A DNA stretch of 64,000 bases from Rhododendron vialii (lineage: Eukaryota > Streptophyta > Magnoliopsida > Ericales > Ericaceae): positions 31,818,501 to 31,882,500 of the forward strand of contig NC_080567.1 in assembly GCF_030253575.1 (NCBI RefSeq), given 5' to 3'. Positions within the stretch are counted from its first letter, which is position 1; each line of letters starts with the position of its first letter. Positions 11,891-24,442 of the stretch are shown in pieces. The position numbers and the translations under genes were made by a program. Under the pieces are notes generated by a model. That model was not told the DNA's origin. It saw only the letters and a program-made list of their open reading frames with translations, and ran no database searches.

Positions 11891-13318
11891 TGTACTAATT
11901 GTTGATTTGTTTCGAATTATTTCTCACACCGTTGGAATTAGTAATTGTGGAATTGTTTCCAGTTTCATTTAATTTCTTATACTTGTATTCTTCGATCTAG
12001 GGCTTGACAAAAAAATAAATATCTGAGGTCACAACTTGTGTAAGCTATATCTGTATTTGCAGTGGGAAATTGAAATTATGATCCATTTGAATTTTTGTCC
12101 AAAACAAAGTAAACCAACTGGCCCTTTCACCGAACCGCCGCCCCACTCTCGCCGTGAAATATAGGTAACACAGTAGAGTACTTAATTAGCTATGGGTCCA
12201 GAATAAGACTCCGTCCTGATTGTGATAATAACGTAATGGGAGTCGGTTTGAAACTTACCATGGAGTAATTATGTGGCTGTTGAAGTTGAATAGTTGTAGT
12301 AGATTAGAAGGGAAATATATTAAAGGAATAAATCGTAGATTTGAAAAAAAAAAAATTTGAATGATGCAAGACAATCTAGAAAAGAGTTGGACATATACTC
12401 CCTCGGTCTCTTTTTACAAAATCAAGAAAAAAAGTTAGGTCGTTGGATTACAATTGCGCGCACACCAAAACCAGGGATATGATCTTCGTTTATTTCGAAA
12501 TATATAGTTCAATTGACTTAAAAGAACAATAAAAGGCCGTGTTTTATGGTGGAACTAACACGTACGTATTCTAGAAGGCAAGAGCTACTAGATGAATGGT
12601 TTGGATGGTTTCTTTTTTTGGGTCCAAGATAGTGCCGATATAGTTTCGTTTGGTGACGTTGAAAAGGAAAATGGAAGGTAGTTGTACAAAGCATCAACGA
12701 AAAGTGGCTATAATAATTGGAAAAAAACGTATCCAATGCTTGCGACACGCCGTAAATTCGTCTGCGATGACGTTCCAGGTTTTTACTTGTATGGATTTGG
12801 TCTGTCTGCGACGGGAAATCTAGTAATTCTTTGAAGCCACACATGCATAAACTTGAAGTTGTTGTGAACGTACGCTCAAGAAATTCAATGAGCAGGTAGA
12901 TTCATGAGCTACATCAGTCATACGTTTTGAATGAGTTTTACTGCTTCATGAGAAATGTTATCTTCAAAATGATTTAACGCACCATAACTATCAATCATAA
13001 ACTCAAAGGATCAGCTTGAGGTGTCCAAGAGGAATTGACGCCACTAACCCAAGGGGTTGGCCTAGTGCAGGGACGAAAACCAGGAATTCAGTATAGGCGC
13101 CGGGTTAATTTCGATAGGAAATTTTACATGGTGATACAAATATGTTGTTTTTAAAGTTTCCGCGCTAATTTTTTACATATTGGCATTGCATTTCAACTTA
13201 ACGTACACTACAACAAAATAGACCTCTTGCTACACTATTCTTGGGGCATTTTACAAAGGAATGACTTATTAGGTATCTGACGAGGCACCGGCTGAAAAGT
13301 GCCCCGTTAAATTGAGTT

Positions 13319-13560
13319 AAGGGGTGTTCTACTTTCTAAAAAAGGAATTTTTAGAAAAGAAATGTGATTTCAAGCTCAAAAATCATGTATTTACGCAAAT
13401 AAATTTCCTACCAATATAGGTTTTATTTGATAGATCTCACTGAGATCTTTTAAACGGTACAAAAAATTTAAAAAAAATATTTTTCATTTTTATTATATTT
13501 GAGTTTAAAATTACCTTCTTTTTAAAAAAAAAAGTTATAAAAATAAAGTGGAACGGGGCC
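13319..13560. mobile_element. Tourist-like MITE, degenerate
   Basis: It has the family interior (TTTCAAGCTCAAAAATCATG, GATAGATCTCACTGAGATC) and ends in GGAACGGGGCC. The left end is decayed. Confidence 0.6.
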
Positions 13561-15172
13561 TTTTTAGGGTAGTTGGCAACTTGAACGCACTTTAGTTATG
13601 TAGAACGGTGTCGTATTTGAGGAGAATAGAACACCTCACAAATATCGTTGTTTATTCCACATATCCAAAAAGAACTGTAAGACCGGAATTCTTCAATAAA
13701 TGCAATCTAATTTCTCACCTCAACCAAAATTCAAGCCATCAATGACATTGCGAAACAGAATCTCACTCAACCGAATTTAAAAAATATATATCTACAGCCT
13801 TTATTAATTACCCAAATTCAACAATGCTTTTCAAAGCTAATAATCGAACTAACTAACCCCTAGTCTCACTTGCCAAAAGAACATATAATACACATTACCA
13901 CCTCAATTTTTTTTTTTTTGAAATTCACATCGCATATTGAAAACTAACTCCATGCACTAACCCAAAATATAATACCACCGAATCTTGCATTAAAATTTTC
14001 TCTCGTCACTTCAAACCAAGTCTTTAAATTATCACCAAAAGAAAGAGTTTAACCTCTCATCGCAAAAAATCAAGAACCTCAAAACTACTAATGATCAAGT
14101 CGGTAAAACTCCATAACTCTAATCACATAAGTTTGCCCACACAAATTTTCTCCTTCCAAACCTTCCCACAATTTCACGACAGCGATACATAATGCATTAA
14201 ACTCTCAAATCACCACTGGTGCATTCCATAACTTTATTCTCCAATCAACAAATAAACTATAGCAATCTCCTTTCATATATAATTTTACAAACCCAAGCAC
14301 TTACATCTGATATAGTCATAGCCCATTGCATGTCCACTACAAAAAAAAAAAAAACACTCGTAATCTCACCAAAACCTTTCCATTGCCAAGCTCTTAAAAT
14401 AGAACTACTACTACTACAATTAGACAAACCCACAATTCAACAATTAACTACTCCCACTTTATATTCACTTGGATCATCTGAGGTTTTTTTTTATATCTGA
14501 TGAAACGATGAAATATTGGAATCCTCACCAATCTTACCTTTATCCATCTCCTAATAAATTTCAACAAACTGATTTGGTATTTTCTTAGATAAACAAAATT
14601 ATTGACTTCTCTTAACATAAAGTAACCAAATCTCTACTAAGATACTAAGGATAGGAACAAAGGATCAATCAAAGAATAACAATTCAAGAGTATCTGGCTA
14701 TCTACAATGTATAGAGCATTACAAAATAAGAAAATCTTACTACACACTCCCACAATTCAACAAGCCCATTGTCCATACCAACTTGTAGCAGTCTTCTAAG
14801 TTACATTCTTAAGTCAATCTCCAAGTATATTACCACCAATATTAATTCTTCAGATTCAATAACATTATAGTCCAACTCCATTCAGTCACCAAGGTACTTG
14901 TAAAATATGTATGATGATCGATCCCAATAATAAATAAATTCACTTGCTATAATCTTATCCAATACACTATCCAAAATCTACAAAAAAATAACGTTACCGC
15001 AATTGTGTCACCCAATGACTATTAACTCCTTAATACTATGTGGGTACCGATATGCTTCAAATAACAAACGTTCTCACAAATGGTTGTAGGACTCTGGAGA
15101 CTTGAACCTCCACTAAATGCAGATATTGCAAATTTGTAGAAGAATGAAAATATTTTTTTTTCCTTGAAACAT
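13561..15172. other. AT-rich retroelement debris
   Basis: The sequence lies where the leader and gag of the element with the LTR at 15190-17606 should be. I see no gag, RT or other motif, only AT-rich sequence with short spurious ORFs. Confidence 0.35.
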
Positions 15173-15185
15173 GGCTTTGATACCA
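15173..15185 (-). other. PBS-like site next to the long LTR
   Basis: Minus strand TGGTATCAAAGCC, one base from the usual tRNA-Met-type PBS, four bases after the LTR end. Confidence 0.5.
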
Positions 15186-15189
15186 CAAT

Positions 15190-15514
15190 TATCACACCCC
15201 AAAAATAAGAAGTGACCCGTTTCAAGCATGCATGTGCATCGCATACGACATTTAACTTTATGTTGCATAGGTCATGCTATTTGATACATGTGTTGTGTTA
15301 TTATTCATTAATTGTTTAGCGATACAAGATTTAATTTGAGGGTTTAATTAAGTTAATTAAAAAGGGATTGGTCTTGGTAGGGAGAATGAAGGGTTAAGAT
15401 GAGTTTTGACCTATTAGAACCCATACACCCAACCTCATGGGATAATTATTCCCTAATAAACCTTCTACGGTATTCTACACCATTCTACCCCTCCACCATT
15501 TTCTTTTGTATCAC

Positions 15515-15550
<36 letters not shown>

Positions 15551-17606
15551 AGAAGAAGAAGAAGAAGAAGAAGAAGGGGAAAGAATTGGGGAAATTAATT
15601 GAAGATAAACCCTATCTTATACCTAATATATGTTTTGGGTATTGATCAAACATATATATACCTGCATATTCATGTAGTTTAAATCCTAATTAAGTTATAT
15701 GAGAATGGATTTTGTGTAGTTAAAGTGGTTTAGAACAGAAATTACTTGGTTTAGAATTCTGCAGAATTGGAAAATTCATGTTTGTCTGATTTTGGGGAAT
15801 TTTATTGAGATAGTTCGAAAGTTCTGAAATTTCTGGGAATTTTTCTGAGAGTTCCTCTATTAGTCTTCTATCTACAGTAAAAATTTCAGGATCTAGTTCA
15901 AAGTATTGAGCTCTATAGAAATTTTTAACCTAGCATCACTCAAATTCGGAACTGAGCAGTCTGCACCGACACTAGTTGAAAAAACAGTCATATCTCCTAG
16001 CTTGAGACTCGAAAACACATTCCGCTTGCTTTGCTGAAAATTAGACTTATAGATCTTTCCAACGATGCAACTCGTGCGCTGTGGTTATGCCTGAGCAATA
16101 ACAGATTTGCTGTTAAAGTTGACCCAAAATCTGTCTCTGCACCAGTTTTAGTATTTGTTAAGTTATAATCGCGAGGCCGTAGTAAGGTTACCCGAACTCC
16201 GTTTTTTATGAATGATCTGTCGATTCGAAGAGGAAGAAGTTTACTTTTCAATGGTTAAAGTGCCATTCTTCAATTCACAATTATGTTTTGGATACGGTCA
16301 GAATAGTACATGTTGGTCATGGACTTAGGCCCCGTTCCAGAACGCGTTTTAAGTTCTTATTTTTTAAGAAGGCAATTTCAAGCTCAAAAATTATAGACTT
16401 ATTAAAATCTAAAAATATGCAATATGGATCTTGTTTGATAGATCTCATTGAGATCTTTAATACAATGCAAAAATAATTGAAAAATTATTTTTCATTTACA
16501 TTATTTTTTAGTTTGAAAATGTGAAATAAGTACTTATTTTTTAAGAAGGTGTTCTGGAACGGGGCCTAAGCCTTATTCTTGGGGATTCTTATATCAAATC
16601 TCATTAAATCATCTTTTGAGCATTGAAGCACATCACCCATCATTTTTATTGCATTGGTCTCATGCAGTATCATACTATGGATGGAGAGTAAAAAAAAGAT
16701 CATATGCTAGACTTATTGATGCATTTTACTTGCATTTTAACATGAGTTGGAGTATAAATTATACTAAGTGTAGTGTCATCCATATTCTAGGATCTGGGGG
16801 CGAGTCTCCACCTCAAGGTTGAGAAGAAGGCTTTTTGCTTTTGTTTTTTAGATCTCTAAGATGAGTGTGCTATTTCATTGAAGATGCTAGCTAAAAATAA
16901 ACTTATATTTTTTGCAAATGATGGGAATTTTTTACGGTTGTGGATATGGATCAAGTTGCTTAAAACATGATTTTATTTCAAGAGCATGCCATAGTTGTAT
17001 TATTGGTTGGAATTATTTTCTTCTTGATGTACACAAGAAGGGTATAAATTGTCCGTTTACTGTATACAAACAGGGTTTAAATTGTTGGAATTACTCTGTT
17101 CACAGGGTCACGGTACCGTCATAACTCCTAATTGCGAGGGAAGCAACCCTATGGTTTCTTAAAATATTGTTGCTTACTTAATGGTTTGTGAAAAATAATA
17201 TGTTTCTTGCTAATTATGATTAAAAGCATAACTCGATCCACGTTTGTTCGTGTAAATTATTTTATGCTTTCCGTTTGAATGAAGTAGTAACACTTACAAT
17301 CCTTTCAGGTAATTGAAGTAGAGTTTTGGTCCACTACTGGTCTGACAGGCTGTAGGAGCGAGGACGAGGGTCGACTTGGTGTCCTCTTGGCATAGTACAT
17401 ATTTTGACATAAATTTTTGGAGAGTTGTAGTAACATTTGTGAATGCAACTCATCTTGTAAAGTTCTCTTGTAAATTTTATTTTGGAAGCCGGTTGTAATC
17501 TACTTAGTTGACATTGTCTTGCGTTTATGGAATGAATTTCATTAAGGTTGATATTAAGCTTTCATTAAGACTGATTATGTTAATCCTTCTAAATCGGGTC
17601 ATTACA
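15190..17606 (-). repeat. Long Ty3/gypsy-type LTR (about 2.4 kb)
   Basis: On the minus strand it begins TGTAATGACCCGATTTAG at 17606 and ends GGGGTGTGATA at 15190, the termini common in plant Tekay/Del-type elements. A PBS-like TGGTATCAAAGCC follows at 15185-15173. A (GA)n(GAA)n microsatellite (about 15517-15577) and a MITE lie inside. No partner LTR was found. Length and class are inferred. Confidence 0.5.
16328..16566. mobile_element. Tourist-like MITE, inside a long LTR
   Basis: GGCCCCGTTCCAGAAC at the left pairs with GTTCTGGAACGGGGCC at the right, flanked by TTA/TAA. Same family as 56224-56469. Confidence 0.75.
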
Positions 17607-18549
17607 TACCATAAGGCCAACTCATGAAACATGTAGCCTAGAGTAAAATAAGTTGTCGAACAATAATGATTTTTTTTATTAAATAAATCCATAGCCAAAT
17701 AAATCTCAATCATAAATATGGGACAAAACCATCCCATGAACCGGTCAATAAAAATTTACCACCACCAATATAGTAATCCCATTTTACTCGAAAGCTAGTT
17801 ATAAAAAGTGCGGAAGCGATGATTAAAATCTCTATACTAAATGCAATATCCTATGGAGGTCAATAAAAAGAAATTCTCGAGATACCGCTAAAGTCCTTAC
17901 CTAACTTCTCAACTTGTCTGAACAAGAAGTTGGATAAAAATCTGTCAACTGACGAGCTCAGTGAATAACAAGTATGTATATTAAATAAAGTTGAAAGCGA
18001 TGATGAAAATAATTTACCATTAAACATAATTTGGCATACGTGGTGTCCAGCAAAATAATAAATTAATCAATAAAGCATTTAACCAATAAAGAATCATAGA
18101 GGTGATCACAACATGAACTCCGTCAATAATAGGAAACCACAATCAAGCAGTACCATGGCCAAAATAAATTTCACCAAAATTGGATCCAATATTATCAAAC
18201 TTAGAGTCACTAGGGTTAGCAACCTGTGGTATTTTTCCCTAAGACGATTCGGCGAAAGAAAGTCATTGAGTATTAGGATCACCGGCCTAACACGATTTTT
18301 TTCCCAATGGCCAAGATCACCAACACGAAGAAGAATAATTTTCCTGGACTTCCGAAATAAATGTTTCCATTAATATTCACCAAGTTCTCACCCAAAAATA
18401 ATATTAACAATTGATATCAGAAAATTCATCGCATGCCAATTTATAGAACTTATAAACAGTTTTGAGTCTCCGAATAACATTCATATAAATTTCTGAAGGA
18501 AATACTTCTAAGGGACACAGAGATCTTTCGAAAATACGCAAAAATGTTT
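17607..18549. other. Unassigned stretch left of the CACTA host repeat
   Basis: Words such as GAGCTCAGTGAATAACAAG suggest further LTR-retrotransposon leader sequence, but no coding motif is visible. Confidence 0.3.
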
Positions 18550-19158
18550 GACGGATTCCTAGACCTAAAATAATGGGTTGCCTCAAGCGTAGGGCTGAAA
18601 CCAACGTAGCACAATATCTGGTAAGATCGGAGTCTAATCCACAGAGACGGTGATGTGTACTGACTCAAAAACTCGGGTTGTTTGTATTTAAATTGGCTCT
18701 TAGGTAGTCACCCTTTGTCGTTCGATGCTGAGATTAATAAACCTAGGAAATTGTTTGGTTTTTTCAAATAATTAAAAAGAATGTATGGTCGTAGGGTTCA
18801 TAGCACTCGTAACCAGTCTCGGACTTATCTATTTCATTTAGTGTTCTTCAAAACGTTTGACCTTAGAAAGAAAAAGCTACCCTGAAAGATGCGAACCTTA
18901 ATGGTCGCTGTTTACCCATGCGCAGCGGAAAATAAGTATTGGTCCCTCATTCTCCCGTTCACATAGGCTCCGACGATATCCGGGTTCGTCTAACGAACGT
19001 ACTTTACTAACCTAAAATTGCATTTTCATTATTATTTTGATATAGGAGCAGAACGTGTCCGATTTAGCCACAGTGTGCTAATCACCTCGCGACTCTACCT
19101 ATATGACTATTCACTCAATATTAAGTAAGAAACGAAAGACAACCTAGTTTAAAACACG
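18550..19158 (-). repeat. Dispersed repeat interrupted by the CACTA element
   Basis: In reverse orientation it matches 36955-37592 over its length (shared words CTACGCTTGAG, GTCTCTGTGGATT, ATGCGCAGCGG-type). Homology continues right of the CACTA element from 24443. Probably part of an LTR-type retroelement; class unknown. Confidence 0.65.
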
Positions 19159-19449
19159 CACTACAAGAAAAATCACATTTTACAGCGTTTGAAAAACGCT
19201 ATTAAATGATATATACAACGTTTTTCCAAACGCTGTACTAGCCAATGTTGTTAAAAGTCTTAGACATAAGACAGCGTTTTTTGAACGCTATAGAATGTAG
19301 AGTTTCTACAGCATTTGAAGAACGCTATAAAATGTAAAGTTTTTACAGCGTTTTAAGAACACTATTGAATGTTAAGTTTCTACAACGTCTTAGGAACGCT
19401 ATATTAGCCAATTTTTTGCAGTTTTTGAAAAATTCAATAAATACCAATG

Positions 19450-20441
19450 TATTAGCATTTGCAAATAAAATCATGGTAATTTTATTTAAGAAACAAAAAT
19501 GATTTATTCCATTCAACACCAACTATATCCAAATGTCAATATACAATAAAGATTCATTACATTAGCTTGGGAAACAATTTCCCAACAAAAAACTACATAA
19601 AAGAGCCCAACTAATTGGACTCATTAAAAAATAACTAATGTAATTCTATTTTCCTGAAAATGTAATCATGCACTTGGCCAACCATCTCATTCCGCAGATT
19701 TTCTTTACTTGAAGCTTGCTTCTTTGCCGAGGTTATACCCTTTCTGCTCCCAAAGCCAACCACATAAATGGGCTACTAGAAACCCTCCAAAATATGAGAA
19801 ACATGCCCGTAGGTTGAAGTTGTATTAGAAGTTGTACCAGCAAAAATCATCCCCGAAAAGATGTAGCACGTAGTAGAAGTCCGAAGAAAACAATTGCAAA
19901 GATATGATCTGTGACATCGGCAGCTAGTACTTCCTGAAATTATCAACATTGCAAAGATGATCTCATCAGTAATAAGAGGTGGCAGTAGCCCACATTTGAT
20001 CCAGTTAACACAGAAACCAAAATAATTGAGATAAACTGCTCCAAAAATCATTTCCAAAATGGAAGAAACCACAGTACTAGAATCATGTAAGAGTATTCTG
20101 ACGGATTTCTAGTCGAGTATGGGATTCCATATAAAACTTCTCAAATGAAAAGAGAGTAAACACACACTGAACTGCTTCTCGTAAAATCATACTAGTCACC
20201 ACAAAAGAAGAATCAAACTAGTGGTTTTCATTGGAGACTTTCACTTCAACACTTAGCCAGAAATTTATAACAATACTAAAAATCTCATCATATTTCATAT
20301 TTCAAGGCATGACTATAATCTATCTATACTAATATATAAAAAAGAAATTTATAACAATACTAAGCAAAAGAATAGCAAGTCCCAGCTTCTTATGGATATA
20401 AAGCACCTAAAAGAAGCGAAATTCAAGCATTAAGTCGTTAT
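19450..20441. other. CACTA interior, left part, no recognised gene
   Basis: AT-rich sequence with short ORFs only. A minus-strand reading at about 19650-19760 gives a short charged peptide (KKQASSKENLRNEM) that might be a leftover exon; it is too short to assign. Confidence 0.35.
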
Positions 20442-21458
20442 CGATAAAAGATCGAGACCCTCAGGTTCCAATGCTGGAACGGCACATGCCAAGTTCTGAG
20501 GCTCCCACTGGGGATACACATGCCAGTCCTGTAGAGAACTGACTCCTGGCCACTGCTTATCCGTTGGTGTTCCCATCATCCTTCAACAATGCATGTACAA
20601 GAGGTCAAGAGCCCGTTTGTAAATGGTAATCGGAAATGGATTCAGAATGCACTATTGTGCAAGTGCAATCTGTGGCTACTACTGTAATGAAGGTAATGCT
20701 ATGAAACAAAAGCTGTAATAATGACCATTTGTGTGTCTAATATCAAAGAGAAGTGAACCACCATCATCTTACTGACTCTTATATTGATGTATCTTCCATC
20801 CACAGAAATTTCAGAAAAAGTTTTATCTGATGACCTTCCGCTTCCTTTTCTACCCAAAACTTTGTAAATGAACATCAACTCTCCCTCTCCCACTCAACCT
20901 GTCCTTACAGTGCATGACGAATTACAGGACACCAAATACTCAAAAAATATTGGGATAGATGTGAGCAGAAATCAACTCTTCTGTTATTGTTTGTGTCCCC
21001 CCGATCTCAATGTCTATGCTACTTAAGACCACAAAAACAAGTGCAACCGAAAGCAGATGCTATTGGACTTGAATTTCATTACGAATTGCTATACATTGAT
21101 TCTCATAATCCAATAAACCGCTAGCGACAATGGAAACACCCTTTGCTCCACATAACTTCAACCCACATGTTATGTACCAATCAGTTCTAGAATAACACAA
21201 TAAATAGCATAGCATAGGCCCGGACCACTGGATGACTTGGATAAATAGCATAGCATAGGCCCGAACCAAATTGCTTCAGGACCATAACCAAAATCTAAGA
21301 GAAATATAAGCCAGGACACCAGCCTGGCTGCCTACCAGGGTTTCTACTGTAGGAAAGCAAGTAACTAGCCAACACTTAACAAATATACCTGAATACGTGA
21401 AGCAGCTGTTGGAACTCAGAGTCTCCAGGAAACAAAGCTTGTCTCCTTGCCATTTCAG
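20442..21458 (-). pseudogene. CDKB1-like: Captured CDKB1-type cyclin-dependent kinase gene fragment (2 exons)
   Basis: On the minus strand an exon at 21389-21458 reads AEMARRQALFPGDSEFQQLL, and the next at 20442-20580 reads GTPTDKQWPGVSSLQDWHVY onward to LDLLS. These match the C-lobe of plant B-type CDKs almost residue for residue. The 808-bp intron between them has proper donor and acceptor sites and the phase is preserved (split Arg codon). No ATP-binding or catalytic-loop exon was found, and after LLS the frame runs ITT then stop, so it is a fragment. It lies wholly inside the CACTA element, so it is a transduplicated host gene piece. CDKB1 normally acts at G2/M; this copy cannot be a kinase. 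Confidence 0.88.
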
Positions 21459-24180
21459 CTTCAAGGAATAATCAAGGAAAGGTAACAGTGTAATATTAAT
21501 TAAAGTGGAACAAAGATGCAAGGTAAACCAAAAACAGACTTCAAATGGTGAACCAAAGAAAGAAAATCAAAATCAGCTATACACTACAGGCAACAAAGAG
21601 TCAAACACCTATCCATTTAAGGCAATAACGACCAATAGACCACAATTTGCTGAACTTTTACATTCAAGAAGTATAACTAGCATAAATCCACTGGTAATGT
21701 TACACTAGGATTATGACAAAATCAGTTTGCTCATACAAAAGCAAAGATGGACTAAAAACTGACTATGGGGGTAAATCCCTAGCTCTTTATTAAGTATTTG
21801 ACCCCAGCTGATGTGTTGTTTGGGCTTTAGGGTAAACGGTGATGGACACTCAGTATACATTATACAGTAATGTGAAAGCTACAAGAGAAAGTCAAAAATC
21901 AATGAGAATTTGGTGCATTTGGTGAATGGACCATAACCAAAAAAAAAAAAAAAACAACAGATTAGTTGAAGATGAATATGGTGCATGGATCAGTCAACTT
22001 TTTTCAATTCCTTCGCATAATTGTATTACCAAAAACCAAATTAAATGATTAAGGTGACTATCGCAATATATAGTAAAATAAACAAGAAGCCATGGCCTTA
22101 CAATTGTTTGACCTGTATATAGTAGAATAAACAAAGATTGACATGGCCCAAAAAAAATAGGACAGAATTAATGTGCCCTGCAAAAGCCAACAGTAGAACT
22201 GTCAAATTGCAATGCCCTGCAAAAGACAACATGTTATTTAGCTCCACAATGCCATTCACAAGAATATTCGGTTCATCACGATGTGGTAGTGGAATTAAGA
22301 TATAGCTTTCACCATCATCCTGCACTTGGCATACTCATATCATGCTCTATAAATCCAACCTAGAATATATCTTTCTAACCTTTTAACAAGCAAATACCTT
22401 TAGGCTCCCCAAAATAACCGTTCCAACTTCCCTACACGAAATTCAGCAACTAATTTCCCTGTTCCAGCAACTAGAATATCGTATTAATTCCAGCCGTTCA
22501 CCTATATTTCCAGTAACAAAACCATTTTTAGCATTTACCATCAAGTTCCTGCACTTAAGTTATAGTCTCTGCTACTTATTTTACAATTCCAGCAACAAAT
22601 TTTCAACCAAAAAAGCCATTCAATGAACCATGTTGTCAAGACCAAACAAGGACTACGGACTGAGATAAAAAGTCTATTACTCATCTCATGTATATATAAG
22701 CATAGATGCAGATAATCATTCAGCACATACAATAACTTAGTACATACAAGCACATTTTGGTCATCAACAAGCATTAGGAGATTTGTATACACTACGAATA
22801 AGGTAACGTGGCCATCGAGCGTGGTTGTCAAACTCTCATAAACTCATTTGAGGTGAAATGCAAAAACCCAGCTGAAAAAGGGAAGGTTTTCATGTTTCAA
22901 TTGGTGACAACGATGTGGTCCCACACACTTCTCACTTTTTCTTCTTCTTTTTTTGGCTGAAAGATAAAAGGGATAGTACTATTAAGTTCACTAACCATTT
23001 CAAGCATTTGTTAATTTTACACGAGTGGCCATCAAACAAAATAATTCACACAACACAAGAGACCATCAAATAGTGTTTCCCTTATGCTCATTAGATGATT
23101 CCTTGGTCTCTCAAGGTCAGATTATCAAGCCTTCACATAAACAAGAGAAAAAGAGCCTTCCTATACACCTCAGTGACCCACAAAGTGACAAATCTAATTT
23201 TTCAATTTAGCCTTGCAAACACAAAACTTCAATGAACTTCGTTCTCGACACCACATTGGCAATTGTAAGTTCTATTCGTCCGTTCGAATCTGACTGATTT
23301 GAAATCAAAATTCCAACATCAAATTAATTAGCCTTAAAAGTTAAAATCATAAAACCCCAAATTCCACCACACAAATGAAAAACTCTCCCGGTGGAATACG
23401 TCGATGAAAGAGAAGAGCCCACTTGATTCCTATGGGAGAGGACAAGATACTTTGTCACCTACCTTTTACATACTAACCCCACAATCCAATCAAGAATTCC
23501 TCAGATGGAAACTGGTAGAAGACACCTAGCAGACTAGGGAACTACGGAATCTCTACAAATACATAAACCAATGTAATCTCGACGAACGTATCTGAACCCA
23601 TGAAACGTAATCCTCAATTCCACCACACAAATCAAAACCCTAGAACAAGAAATCATTAAGATATGAACCAACTGATGTTTTATAAATTGACGAAGGACAA
23701 ATGAACATTAATAACCAACTGATTTTTTATAGCATGGATGTAAGATGAAGAAACTAGAAGATCAAACAGTTAAAATTAGCCCTAAAACTAATGGGGCAAG
23801 ATATACATACATACATACACAACTGAAACTATAAATTAGTTCTAAACTATTTCTGGGCCCACGAATCATAAAATCCTAGAATCGAAATCAAGAGTTATTT
23901 GTTCTCTTACTGGAACACGAAGATGAAAGTAGCAAAGGAAGGCGTGCTTCTGAATGTCACTACCTGTTCAGGCAAAATCTCTCGATGAGGAGAAGAACCC
24001 ACTTGATTTGTTGAATGAAAACCTGTAGTAGGAGAACCCTAGCAAAGTCGGGAAAACACGCAGGGGATAAACGAAGTAGAAAAGATTGGGGGGATTACCT
24101 ACTACTCACGATTAACCCTAGAATACCACGATCGATCCATTATCGGCCAACACCAATTCGCCCAACTTGAGAAATCTTCC
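21459..24180. other. CACTA interior, right part, no recognised gene
   Basis: About 2.7 kb of AT-rich sequence with no ORF I recognise and no transposase motifs. A short word resembling the kinase MWSVG exon occurs near 21620 on the minus strand but is not convincing. Confidence 0.4.
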
Positions 24181-24442
24181 ACCAGTTTGCACGAAAAGAT
24201 TGGGAGTTCTAGCGCCACTGAGAAGTCGATTGAAATTTTCACCGGGGGTGTGCGATTTTGGGCACTAATCTTAGCACCGATAATTTTGGCGGAACAAAGG
24301 CTTTTAATGAAACGCTGTTGTATTTGGGCGCGAGGGTTTTCCTTCCTTTCTCACTACCGAACGCTATACTTGCTTCTCTATGATAGCATAAGTAAAAGAA
24401 CGCTATACATTTATGCTATAAAAGGTCATATGTGTTGTAGTG

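Larger units (their letters stand above)
6901..13170 (+). repeat. Segmental duplication copy A
   Basis: From the gene 1 TATA region to about 13170 the sequence aligns collinearly with 27549-35580. Anchors include the genes, TAGGTCTTTTTCGCCTTTGG at 10217 and 31530, and the GAGGAATTGACGCCACTAAC block at 13029 and 35463. Confidence 0.85.
9827..13318. other. Non-coding part of duplication copy A
   Basis: Apart from the small repeats listed, I see no gene. Conserved blocks with copy B include an AAATTGATTCCTTC region near 10450 and a repeated CGCAGAATTAATCACAACGA block near 11670; none is coding. A lone CACTACAACAAAATAGACC word at 13206 resembles a CACTA end. Confidence 0.4.
19159..24442. mobile_element. 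CACTA (En/Spm-type) element, complete termini
   Basis: The 5284-bp element begins CACTACAAGAAAAATCAC and ends in TGTGTTGTAGTG, with a 3-bp target duplication ACG on both sides (19156-19158, 24443-24445). Both subterminal regions carry many copies of an ACAGCGTTT / AACGCTAT word (about 19181-19405 and 24300-24410), as CACTA subterminal repeats do. I found no transposase, so it is probably non-autonomous. The interior carries two CDKB1-like exons on the minus strand. It was inserted into an unclassified repeat whose uninterrupted copy is at 36955-37592. Confidence 0.9.

Noticed and set aside
13206..13230. CACTACAACAAAATAGACC word resembling a CACTA end
   Set aside because: No matching inverted end or 3-bp duplication was found nearby, and the word is short.
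15022..15225. 67-codon ORF overlapping the PBS-like site
   Set aside because: It spans the LTR/PBS junction and has no domain, so it is a chance ORF.
21605..21650. Minus-strand LWSIG-like word near the CDKB1 exons
   Set aside because: Only about five residues resemble the kinase MWSVG motif, and the flanking codons do not fit. Not added to the captured gene.
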